This document shows, one piece after another, positions 34,709-43,400 of a DNA stretch of 64,000 bases. Each line of letters starts with the position of its first letter. The first letter of the stretch is position 1. This DNA comes from Sporosarcina sp. ZBG7A. Lineage in GTDB: Bacteria > Bacillota > Bacilli > Bacillales_A > Planococcaceae. A model generated the notes under the pieces. That model saw only the letters and a program-made list of their open reading frames with translations. It was not told where the DNA came from and made no database searches. Position numbers and translations under genes: made by a program. Location: assembly GCF_000813425.1 (NCBI RefSeq), contig NZ_JWIB01000003.1, positions 1-64,000 of the forward strand, written 5' to 3'.

Positions 34709-35665
34709 TTATTTATTCGCAGGGACGTATACACTCCCCGCCCGTTTCCCTCTTCTATGCAACCGACTTCGGGCTAGTAGCCTTTTAGCGGTATGTCGAT
34801 CGGGTACACCCGTGAATTCGCAAAATGCACGATTTGTGATATTTCCTGAGACGATCAGGAACCACTCCCCTAATGTCTTTTCGTGTTCAGTTGCACTGAC
34901 ATTCCCGCACCTCGGACAATTCCAGCGAAGTTTCTCCCATTGCATTACTTCAGTTCCAGTACATCCAGGACAAAACACTCCCGGAATCATATCTTGTTTG
35001 GAGATTCTGTAGCGCGTGCTTAATAGTGGAGGATTGTATTGTCTATCGCTTTGCACAAGGGCTGTCGCAATCATTTCTATCCTTTTTTTATCCAACACAC
35101 GTTCTTGAATCTCTAGGGACCTAAAATAAATAGGTGCCTCGTAGGAAGTAAACACAGGCATTGGAGGTTGTTCTTCAATTAGCAGCTCGTTATTGTGAGC
35201 GAACACAATAATACCTCGGACAGGGATGTGAATATTACGCTTAGCGAGCCATCTTTCCAAAAACTGCTGTTTTCGATTTACTTCTACTATTGGACTTCGA
35301 AATACAGTAGATTCTCCTTCGGCAGATACTTGCAGAAACTGTGTTGGGTTCGTTTTGATCAGAATTTTTCCCGCTCTGTTTTTGATTTCTGTGATGATGA
35401 TTGCCTCGGGGGTGATGAATAGGGAGTCGATTTGAAAATAGACGCCTTCTTGTTGCAAGGAAAGATCATGGAGGATGGCATGCGGGTAGTCAGTTCGGAC
35501 TTCTTTCATATAGCGGTCGTATTCCACCTCTCCCCCATAACCCGCACGTGTTTTGTAGAGTTCTTTTTGAATATAGTCATACTGTGGGTGAGTTGGTGAT
35601 AATCGTTTCTCCAATGCGAGCAGTCCTTGGAGTAGTTTTGGCATTGTTCGTTGTTTGTATAACAA
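34709..35665 (-). CDS. NERD-domain protein with C-terminal zinc ribbon
   Basis: A 318-residue protein. The NERD (nuclease-related) domain at about residues 40-160 shows the restriction-endonuclease-like core: GEVEYDRY, then QIDSLFITPEAIIITEIKN (D...ExK). A Cys4 zinc ribbon follows (CPGC near 232 and CPRC near 250). The start is TTG at 35665 with GGAGGTGA before it; an ATG seven codons in is the alternative. NERD proteins are thought to be nucleases or DNA-processing factors, but most are uncharacterised. It sits between GAKC arrays on both sides. No partner gene is visible. Confidence 0.82.
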   Translation of the reverse strand: MLYKQRTMPKLLQGLLALEKRLSPTHPQYDYIQKELYKTRAGYGGEVEYDRYMKEVRTDYPHAILHDLSLQQEGVYFQIDSLFITPEAIIITEIKNRAGKILIKTNPTQFLQVSAEGESTVFRSPIVEVNRKQQFLERWLAKRNIHIPVRGIIVFAHNNELLIEEQPPMPVFTSYEAPIYFRSLEIQERVLDKKRIEMIATALVQSDRQYNPPLLSTRYRISKQDMIPGVFCPGCTGTEVMQWEKLRWNCPRCGNVSATEHEKTLGEWFLIVSGNITNRAFCEFTGVPDRHTAKRLLARSRLHRRGKRAGSVYVPANK

Positions 35666-35767
35666 GGGTTCACCTCCATTTTTCTATAGTCTAGCTTGTC
35701 CCTTTCAGAAAAGATATAGAATGTCGCAAAGCCGAATTATTGGGTTTTTGACACAATTCGAGTTTGG

Positions 35768-35911
35768 GTTGATTGCTTTTAGGGTTACTTGAGTGGATTT
35801 GGATTATGCTTGATCACATTTGAGGCTTGCTTGAGCGGATTACCATTGAGCTTGATCACTTTTTGGCTTGATTGAGCGGATTCGGCACTTGCTTGAGCAC
35901 CTTTTCCAGGT
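35768..35911. repeat. GAKC tandem array, array 4
   Basis: About seven units of 20-21 bp alternating TTGATCAC-type and TTGAGCGG-type, ending in module copy 4. Confidence 0.8.
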
Positions 35912-35920
35912 TCCGTGGGA

Positions 35921-36013
35921 TTTCTGCTCGAATTTGCGACGCGGAGCGGCGCACACAAATCAATCTTGGTTTTGGTTTTCAGGAATGGGAGAGATTAATT
36001 GGTCGCGAGTTTG
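35921..36013 (+). repeat. Dispersed 85-bp module, copy 4
   Basis: See copy 3; the two share long identical runs such as ACACAAATCAATCTTGG and GGAATGGGAGAGATTAATT. A TTTCCGCGGGCTCG motif follows at about 36038, as after copies 2 and 5. Confidence 0.85.
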
Positions 36014-36049
36014 AGTTGTGTGTGATTTAGGGGAATTTCCGCGGGCTCG

Positions 36050-36262
36050 GGCTATACTTGAGCGGATTTAGGTAGGTCTTGATCACATTTGGTGATGACT
36101 TGAGCGGCTTCCCCCTTGGCTTGATCACTTTCCATGTTGCTTGAGCAGATTCTCAAGGTACTTGATCACTTTTCGGGTTGCTTGAGCGGATTCTTGGGAT
36201 GCTTGATCACTTTTAGGCTTGCGTGAGCGGATTGGGCGCATGCTCGAGCTTCTGCACCTGGT
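36050..36262. repeat. GAKC tandem array, array 5
   Basis: About ten units of 20-21 bp of the TTGATCAC/TTGAGCGG type, ending about 30 bp before the terminator of the downstream exonuclease gene. Confidence 0.82.
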
Positions 36263-36293
36263 TTTCAGAGGATTTGCAGACTCAAAACACACA

Positions 36294-36317
36294 AAAACCC
36301 TGCCGCGGCAGGGTTTT
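36294..36317 (-). terminator. Terminator of exonuclease gene 1
   Basis: An 11-bp palindromic stem AAAACCCTGCC/GGCAGGGTTTT; the right arm overlaps the stop codon at 36316. T-run on the minus strand. Confidence 0.85.
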
Positions 36318-36915
36318 ACTTGGTGCAATATTGATAGATTGCGGCGGTTGCTAGGCAGTCGCCGATTGCGTTGTGGGCGTCGTGTTCGAGTTGTAGGTAT
36401 TGTGTGAGTGTTGTGAGTTTGTGATTGGGTGTGTCTTTGATTTTTTGGCGTGCTATTTTCACCGTGTCGATGACGGTATATTCCGGGATGGAAATGCCAT
36501 TTACACCTTCGAGCGCATATAGGAAGCCCATGTCGAATGAGGCGTTGTGTGCGATGATCGGCAGTTCCCCGATGAATTCGATCAGCTCACCTAGTTTTTC
36601 ATCAATCGTTGGCGCTTCCTCTACCATTTCATTGGTGATTCCTGTAAGACGGGTAATTGTTGGTGAAATGTAGCGCTGTGGATTGATGAGGACGTCCATC
36701 TGTTCATCTTTCCAGTGGTCGAAATAGCGGATTGCCCCAATTTGAATAATTTGATCGGCTCCTGCTCGTAATCCCGTCGTCTCAAAATCGAGCACAACAT
36801 AATCGTTCACGGGTTTCGTGCTTTTTTTATATTTTTGTGCAGTTGTTTTGCGTGAACGATTCGGTTGCTCGGCCTTTTCCTGCAACAGCCTAATCGCTTT
36901 TTCATGGATATCCAT
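36316..36915 (-). CDS. DnaQ-like 3'-5' exonuclease (DEDDh), paralogue 1
   Basis: A 199-residue exonuclease of the DNA polymerase III epsilon family. The ExoI motif VLDFETTG (Asp, Glu) is at about residues 42-49, ExoII in HNASFDMGFLY and ExoIII in HDAHNAIGDCLAT (His, Asp), so the DEDDh set is complete. The first 35 residues are basic and lysine/arginine-rich. It probably trims DNA or RNA 3' ends in repair rather than proofreading, as the main PolC of these bacteria has its own exonuclease. A close paralogue lies at 46240-46860. GAGGGGGAG precedes the ATG. Confidence 0.88.
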   Translation of the reverse strand: MDIHEKAIRLLQEKAEQPNRSRKTTAQKYKKSTKPVNDYVVLDFETTGLRAGADQIIQIGAIRYFDHWKDEQMDVLINPQRYISPTITRLTGITNEMVEEAPTIDEKLGELIEFIGELPIIAHNASFDMGFLYALEGVNGISIPEYTVIDTVKIARQKIKDTPNHKLTTLTQYLQLEHDAHNAIGDCLATAAIYQYCTK

Positions 36916-37003
36916 GCGGTTGCTCCCCCTCTACGAACCTATTATGGCTAGTATACCCTGGAACGACCGCACAAAACAGACACCGTGTTTGAATAGCCGA
37001 GTA

Positions 37004-37768
37004 TTACAGACGTTTTTTATTAAAATGAAGAATAGTTCCTAATAGAAAAACGAGCAGTGACCCCATTGCGACTAAAAATGGTGTCAGCATTTCTTTCGGC
37101 ACAACATCTCCTGTTAACATCTGCGGTGGCCCTGTCAGCAGTTGGAGTGGATTCCAAGTTGCAGAGTCCGGGAAAATCGCGATGATAAACAATGTGATCA
37201 CTGCCACCACTGTCACCAAAAGACCGCCATACGCGGATGCGAAATAGGTGTTACCCCAAAGCGTGATTGTGAACAACAGTAACCCGAATACATAGACGCA
37301 GCCCGCGGCGAGGAACACGTGCTGGACGATGGTTTGATCCCAATAAAAGGCGGTGTAGCTATACGTGATGATAAATGTCAGCAGGAATGCGAGCGTCCAA
37401 TAAGCAAAGCCCATTGCAAATTTCGCAGTGATGACCGTACTCCTGCGCAGCCCTTTTGTGAGCAAGATGACAAGTGTACCTTTTTCGAGCTCTTTCGACA
37501 TCATCGTGCTGAACAAAAGAATAAAGATGAACAGACCCATTTGCGGGAAGTTTTTGTAGAATTGTAGCCATGAGTCCAGCGCTGTTGGTTCGGGTAGATT
37601 CAGGACCGTGCCTTCTGGCATGAAATTCTCCATGAGTGCAGGCGTGATTTTTGCGGTGAACGGATTTAAAATGCCGATTACAGAAAAAATAAGGATAGTA
37701 AGCAGCAGCTTGTAGGACTTCACACTCTCCGTCCATTCCTTCTTAAGAAAACCGAACCATGGGCTCAT
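37004..37768 (-). CDS. ABC-2 type transporter permease (YxlG-like)
   Basis: A 254-residue membrane protein with six predicted helices of the ABC-2/NosY type. It contains the conserved juxtamembrane stretch LFSTMMSKELEKGTLVILLTKG after the second helix, typical of these permeases. It overlaps the ATPase gene upstream by 4 bp. With the ATPase and the 2-TM protein at 38645-38872 it matches the order of yxlE-yxlF-yxlG in B. subtilis, where these proteins act with sigma-Y; here an XRE-type regulator heads the operon and no sigma factor is present. The substrate is unknown. Confidence 0.85.
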   Translation of the reverse strand: MSPWFGFLKKEWTESVKSYKLLLTILIFSVIGILNPFTAKITPALMENFMPEGTVLNLPEPTALDSWLQFYKNFPQMGLFIFILLFSTMMSKELEKGTLVILLTKGLRRSTVITAKFAMGFAYWTLAFLLTFIITYSYTAFYWDQTIVQHVFLAAGCVYVFGLLLFTITLWGNTYFASAYGGLLVTVVAVITLFIIAIFPDSATWNPLQLLTGPPQMLTGDVVPKEMLTPFLVAMGSLLVFLLGTILHFNKKRL

Positions 37769-38661
37769 TTCAGCACCTCCAGCACGACTTGTTCGAGCAG
37801 TCTTGTGTGAGGATGCATCGATTGGATGACAAGGTTGTGATCCGTAAGTTCGCGCATGAATAGTAGGCGTTCACTCTCGCTTGATAACTGTACGATGAGT
37901 GTGTCTTCTTCTATATACATGTGGTGTTCGAGTTCTCTGAGCTGTGATAGCGCCTGTTCCGCCGATATGGTGAACGTAAACACATACTGATGTTCAACTT
38001 GTTGCTGAAGTGCCGCGAGTTCATCTTCAAAGATGATGGTTCCCTCGTGCAGCATAGCGACGCGGTCACAAATTTGCTCGGCGTCTGACAGAATGTGTGT
38101 TGAGAAGAATACGGTTGTTTCGGATTTTGCTGCTTGTAATATGGATAAAATCTGCGCACGTCCGACTGGATCGAGTGCCGATGTGGGTTCATCGCAAATT
38201 AGCAGTTTTGGGCGATTCAGGAGTGCTTGCGCAATGCCGAGTCGTTGTTTCATGCCCCTCGAGTACGTTCGAATTGGGGATTTGGTTTGGCTGAGTCCTA
38301 CTAGTTCGAGTAATTCTTCGATGCGTTGCTTGAGTTCTGATTTCTGCATATTCGTGATGACTGCGCATAATTCCAGGTATTCTCGTGCAGTGTAATATGG
38401 ATAAAATTCAGGGACGTCGGGCAAGTAGCCGATGTGTGCGTTCGACTTTGTTTGGCCGAATTTGACCGTTTCACCTGCGATTATGATGGTGCCCGATGTG
38501 ACCGGGAGTAGCCCTAACATGCATTTCATGAGTGTCGTCTTACCAGCACCGTTTGCGCCAACGAAACCAAAAATGGAGTGCTCTGGTATGGTGAGACTAA
38601 CGTTTTTGAGGACTTCTTTTCCACCAAATTTCTTTGTGACGTTGTTAATGGACATGACCAT
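37765..38661 (-). CDS. ABC transporter ATP-binding protein (YxlF-like)
   Basis: A 298-residue ABC ATPase: Walker A GANGAGKTT at about residues 37-45, signature YSRGMKQRL near 135, Walker B LLICDEPTSALD near 155, H-loop in FFSTHILSD. The C-terminal 80 residues are the extra domain seen in NatA/CcmA-like exporters. The open frame reaches 38724, but AAGGGGGG lies just before the ATG at 38661; a second ATG two codons later is possible. It would power the permease encoded next, with which it overlaps by 4 bp. Confidence 0.88.
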   Translation of the reverse strand: MVMSINNVTKKFGGKEVLKNVSLTIPEHSIFGFVGANGAGKTTLMKCMLGLLPVTSGTIIIAGETVKFGQTKSNAHIGYLPDVPEFYPYYTAREYLELCAVITNMQKSELKQRIEELLELVGLSQTKSPIRTYSRGMKQRLGIAQALLNRPKLLICDEPTSALDPVGRAQILSILQAAKSETTVFFSTHILSDAEQICDRVAMLHEGTIIFEDELAALQQQVEHQYVFTFTISAEQALSQLRELEHHMYIEEDTLIVQLSSESERLLFMRELTDHNLVIQSMHPHTRLLEQVVLEVLK

Positions 38662-38872
38662 CTTCGTCCCCCCTTCCTGCGATAAAGTAAATAAGTGGTC
38701 CGATGAATTGAATGAAAAGCACAATGAGTAACCACATTACTTGGTTGCCGAACCGGTAATGCGGGTGGCGGATGATGTGAATAACGGAAAAAATGGCAAG
38801 TCCGAATTGGAGCAGGGCGATTGGTATTATAAACGGCAAGTATTCCATGAGTAAATCCAAATCTGTGTTCAT
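38645..38872 (-). CDS. Small two-helix PLDc_N (YxlE-like) membrane protein
   Basis: A 75-residue protein with two transmembrane helices (about 10-32 and 43-65) and the PLD-nuclease N-terminal domain pattern HIIRHPHYRFGNQVMWLL, as in YxlE. The end is short, acidic and His-containing (GRGDEDGHVH). It overlaps the regulator gene upstream by 1 bp (TAATG) with GGAGG in front, and the ATPase gene downstream by 17 bp. It may link the regulator to the transporter, as proposed for the YxlCDEFG anti-sigma system; this is inference. Confidence 0.83.
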   Translation of the reverse strand: MNTDLDLLMEYLPFIIPIALLQFGLAIFSVIHIIRHPHYRFGNQVMWLLIVLFIQFIGPLIYFIAGRGDEDGHVH

Positions 38873-39969
38873 TATTTATCCTCCAATCCCCAATGTAATT
38901 TCTTCTTTAAATTGCGCATTTCTTTATCCTCTTGATAAGGTTCAAAAAATGGAGCGTCCATGAGCTCGATAATGGATTGTTTAATGAGAGCATCGTTACG
39001 AAGTGCGTTTTTCCCGAGATCTAATTGTTCCAACCAGTCTTCTAATAAATTGAAATAGGCATCACCTCGGAGTGCGATCGGCCATAGATCGTGTACGCAT
39101 ACATCTACATACTTGGTGAGATAGTTATAGAGTAACTCACGATTTTGTTCAGTTGCGGCTGCTTGTGCGACGCTTACATAAAATTGTACGCACATATTGG
39201 GATGGAGCTTTTTGAGCTCGTAGAGGTCGATCAATCCGTCAATGCGACGAATGGTTTCATTGAACGCATCCCGATTGGACGTTGTGAGTCTCAAATAAAT
39301 CGGACTGCTGCCAACGATTTGAAGGATGCTTTGGTACATCATCACTTGGATAGCGCGCGTGGCTTCTTCAGTGTTTCCGACTTGTTCATAGGCAGTTGCG
39401 AGCACCACTTCGTCCCCGATGCTCGGTTGGATGACGCCATCTAGGAGCTCGAGAGTTTTTTGCGGATTCTCTTGCATGAGCGCAACGTTTGCTAGCAAGG
39501 AGTTCACTTGTCTCAGCACCCAGACGTCATCGCTAACCTGGCGAATTCGCTCGAGCCACTGTGTGATTTTATCCAAAATAATCGCGCTGTCTTCTGCAAG
39601 GTGATAATGATTGAGCATAAGAATACTCATTTGCAGAAGTAGCGATGGATGGTGATAGTGCGTTTTCACTTGGTTTTCGACCTCTTGAAACACGCGTGAA
39701 AATGATTCTTTCCCAAATTTTTGCGAGAAGTCATTATACAGCTCTTGGATTGTTTGCTTGGATACCTCTTGTTGGTAGCTGATCAGTTCATCAACCGTGA
39801 TATCAAAGTAGGCTGCGAGTTTTGGGAGCAATGTGATGTCGGGATAACTTTGCCCGTTCTCCCATTTCGAGACGGATGCTTTTGTGACTTGGCAATGTGT
39901 GGCGAGTGTTTCCTGCGTGATGTTCAACCGCTGGCGTTCACGAAGTATAATGGAGCCGATTCGGAGCAT
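38872..39969 (-). CDS. XRE-family transcriptional regulator with TPR-like C-terminal domain
   Basis: A 365-residue protein. An N-terminal helix-turn-helix (about residues 8-62) shows ITQETLATHCQVTKASVSKW, typical of the XRE family. The remaining 300 residues are all-helical with TPR-like repeats, as in peptide-sensing RRNPP-type or related regulators, though I cannot see which ligand it binds. It heads the operon with the YxlE-, YxlF- and YxlG-like genes and probably controls it. GGGGGAG precedes the ATG. Confidence 0.83.
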   Translation of the reverse strand: MLRIGSIILRERQRLNITQETLATHCQVTKASVSKWENGQSYPDITLLPKLAAYFDITVDELISYQQEVSKQTIQELYNDFSQKFGKESFSRVFQEVENQVKTHYHHPSLLLQMSILMLNHYHLAEDSAIILDKITQWLERIRQVSDDVWVLRQVNSLLANVALMQENPQKTLELLDGVIQPSIGDEVVLATAYEQVGNTEEATRAIQVMMYQSILQIVGSSPIYLRLTTSNRDAFNETIRRIDGLIDLYELKKLHPNMCVQFYVSVAQAAATEQNRELLYNYLTKYVDVCVHDLWPIALRGDAYFNLLEDWLEQLDLGKNALRNDALIKQSIIELMDAPFFEPYQEDKEMRNLKKKLHWGLEDK

Positions 39970-40089
39970 GGTGTCTCCCCCTTTTATGTTCTCTCTTTAG
40001 TATATGTTAATCGGTGGGAGATTCAATCTACTCTTGGTTGATATACGGAGTGGCGAGTCAACTGTTAGGTTACTTTGTACGATGGGAAG

Positions 40090-40253
40090 GGGCGGGTTGT
40101 TGAGGGAAATGAGCGGGTTGCCGCGGGGAACGATCGGGTTGCTCAGGCATACGAGCGGGTTGCCGTTGGGAACGGTCGGGTTGCCGCGAGGAACGGGCGA
40201 GTTGCCTCGGAGAACGAGCGGGTTGCTCGGGGAAACGGGCGGGTATCCTTAGT
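40090..40253. repeat. GAKC tandem array (21 bp units), array 6
   Basis: Eight units of 21 bp, G+C-rich type (GAGCGGGTTGCCGCGGGGAAC and variants), with the last unit incomplete. It is the same type as arrays 2 and 7. Confidence 0.87.
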
Positions 40254-40309
40254 TAGCGTTCGTTCAAATGGAAAACTTGGACATCCAAATCCTTCATACT
40301 CTCATTTTT

Positions 40310-40391
40310 CATCACTAAATGCGCAGCAAAGCGGAGCACACCAATTTGTCTTGGTTCTAAAATAGGGAGAGCCGGATTGGTCGCGAGTTTG
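40310..40391 (+). repeat. Dispersed 85-bp module, copy 5
   Basis: Contains TAAATGCGCAGCAAAGCGG, AGCACACCAAT, GTCTTGGTT and GGATTGGTCGCGAGTTTGG. TTTCCGCGGGAATGG follows at about 40412, as after copy 2. Confidence 0.78.
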
Positions 40392-40465
40392 GAAGTGGAT
40401 TGGACTGGGGATATTTCCGCGGGAATGGAGGGGGTAGGCAGACGATTCTATCGCTAGAACATGCA

Positions 40466-40495
40466 AAAAGGCTGCCCGAGGGAGGGCAGCCTTTT
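40466..40495 (-). terminator. Terminator of the Vpr-like protease gene
   Basis: A perfect 12-bp stem AAAAGGCTGCCC/GGGCAGCCTTTT with 6-nt loop; T-run on the minus strand, 4 bp after the stop. Confidence 0.92.
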
Positions 40496-40498
40496 CAT

Positions 40499-43400
40499 TT
40501 ATTTCTGTACGATCACGTAGCTTCCTGCAGCCTCAATTTCAAACTGCGCTTCGTTCTTTTTCACTTTTACTTTTGATGATTTGTTTGTGCTCAAGTTGAG
40601 GGCTTCTGCTTTCTTCAACTTTTTCGCTGTTGCTTCGTCTAGTTGGATGGCAACTGCGATTTCTTCTTCGAATTTATTGACAGATGATTTTTGAGCAGCT
40701 GTCCCTTTAGCGAAGTCGATTGTGTAGACATCTGAAACTGCGTTTTTCACATCTGATGATGACGATGTGCCGACCGTAATCACTGCGTCTCCGCCAGTGC
40801 GTTCCATTAACTCTTCCACAGCATCGTCTTCAAATGTGTACACTGCGTTGCCTGCTTTTAGAACAAGGTCTTTTTCGGACTTCTCGATTTGCTTTAACAC
40901 TGCTTTCGAGAACTCCACGTCCATCGTGCCTTCAGCGGAGGGTACATCAATGATGATTTGCTTCGCTTTTTTGTCCTTGATGAAAGTGTTAATCATATCT
41001 TCAGTCACCACGACCGCTTTCGGTGCAGCGGCTTCTACGTGGACTTTGACAGTCGTTGTGAAGTCGCCGAGTGTGACGCTGATTTCTGCGTCTCCTGCTC
41101 CGATTGCCGTGATTTTACCTTGGAATACTTTTGCAACGTCCGCATTATTGGACTGATACGTTGCGTCTGTTGTTACGTCTTTAGTTGTCGCCGTTCCATC
41201 CGCTTTCGTCGTTGTTTCGACGAGCTGGACAGAATCTGTGTCCCCAGATTTCAAGGAGACACTGTCTTTATCCAACGAATACGTGATGATTGGAGCGGGC
41301 TCACCTTTTACCGTCAAGTAGACGAGTAGGCTTTCACCGTTCGGCAAGACGACTTTCACTTGCGTTTTACCTGGTGTGAGCGCGCTGATCAATCCTTTTT
41401 TAACCGTTGCAATTTTGTTGTTAACGACGCTGTAGTTGCTTGCGCCAGTTACGTCTTTTTCAGTGATTTTGCCATCTGGAGTCACTGTTTTCTCAGTCAC
41501 CTTCAATTGCTTTTGCTGATTCACTTGCATCTTCACGTCGGTTTTATCCACTGAATACGTGACGATGTTTTGTTGAGGTGTGACGACTTCCAAATATACG
41601 AAGATCGTGTCTTCTCCTGGAATCATGACGCGGACTTGTGTTTTACCTGCTTTGTGAGCAGTTACGAGTCCTTTTGAGACCGTTGCGATCTTGTTGTTCA
41701 CAACATTGAAGCTTGTCGATGGCGTGAAGTCTTGTTCAACAACTGTTCCATCTGGCTTTACTGTCGTCTTCAAAACAGTAAGTTGTTCTTGTTGACCTAC
41801 ACCTAATTTAAGAGTGTTTTTATCAACCGAATACGTCACAACGTCTTGTGGAAGATCTTTCACTTCTAGATAAACGAAGAGAGTATCTTGTCCAGGGATC
41901 ATGACGCGGACTTGTGTTTTGCCTGCTTTGTGCGCAGTTACAAGTCCTTTGTGGACTGTAGCGATTGAATTATCGACTACATTGAAGTTTACTGCTGGCG
42001 TTACGTCAGTTTTCACGACTGTACCGTCAGCTTTCACTTTAGTTTCAGTGATTGTTAGCTGTTCTTGCTGGCCAACACCAAGTGATAGGTTTTTCTTGTT
42101 AACTGCATAGCTGACTTCTTCTTTCACAGGTTCAGCAGTTACTGTGACTGGAACTGTTTGTGTGAAGTCGTTATATGTGACTGTGATGTCTGCTTTACCC
42201 GCAGCGACTGCTGTCACTTTTCCGTTTGAAACTGTTGCAACTGCTGCGTTGCTTGAAGCGAATGTTGCTTCTGCAGTTACGTCGCGGTCAGTTGACGTGC
42301 CGTCTGGCTTCGTTGTAGTTTCTGTGACGAGTAGTTGAGCTGTGTCGCCCACTTTCAAGTCAAGCGCAGATTGATCGATAGAAACAGAAACTGTGTCCAC
42401 TGGCTCTTCGACTGCTGTGTAGATGATTTCTTCTGCTTTGTTGCCAGCAGCGTCAGCATATTTCACAGTGACATTGTTTTTGGTTTTATCAAACGTTGGA
42501 AGGTTGAATGTGAATGAACCATCCTGTTCGAGTTTAACTGCACCAGAGTCAACAACCGTTTCCCCTGCTGTCACTTCATATGTTGCTGCAAGTTTTGTGT
42601 TGATGTCGTAGCCCATTCCGAATTTCACGAGCTCTTTTTGGTAATCGACGTACTTGTCGATGATTTTACCCGTTGCTTTTCCGTCTGCAACTGTTCCTTC
42701 GATTGTGCCAGCTGTCGATTTCACAACAACCGGTCCAACATAATCAGAGATCACTGGTGGATTGCCAGACACGGTTTCCGCAGTGAAATCAATTGTATAC
42801 AAACCGTCCGGAATTTGTGCTTTCCCAGTGCCATCCCACGGTGTGTATTGCCCCGCAATCGGAAGCTGGTAAGAGCCTGAACCAAGTGAAGTGCTTGCAT
42901 GCAAGTAGCCGATGTAGCCATCCGCGTATGCTCCACCCGTTGGGTCCATAATGTTCCAAAGCTCGATGAAGTTTGTGGCAACGTCACCTGTAATCGTGAA
43001 GTACATCATTGCGTCGTCATTCACGCCATCTCCGTTGAACGATAGATCTGTTTTCGTGATTTCCATATCTTGAATTGCGACTGCAGATGCGCCGCCAAAG
43101 TCCGCTGCGAATGGTAATGAAAGATCCTGGCCATTTCCTTCGATGTGAATGTACCCGAGGATTTCATCCCCAGCTTTTGTCTCTGCCTTAGAAGCAGTCA
43201 GAGTTACGTTCAATAACTGTTCGCCATTTAGTGTGAACTCGGATTTGTCTACTGCGACTTTTGCGTCGCCAAATCCTTTTGTTACGTCAACGGAAACTGT
43301 GTAGTCGCCGCCAGCTGATTTCAAATCTTTCACTTTAATTTGCTTAGTGACGTTCAGGTTTTTATCCAACTTTTGAGGACCGAATGTAACGGTTCCTTTT

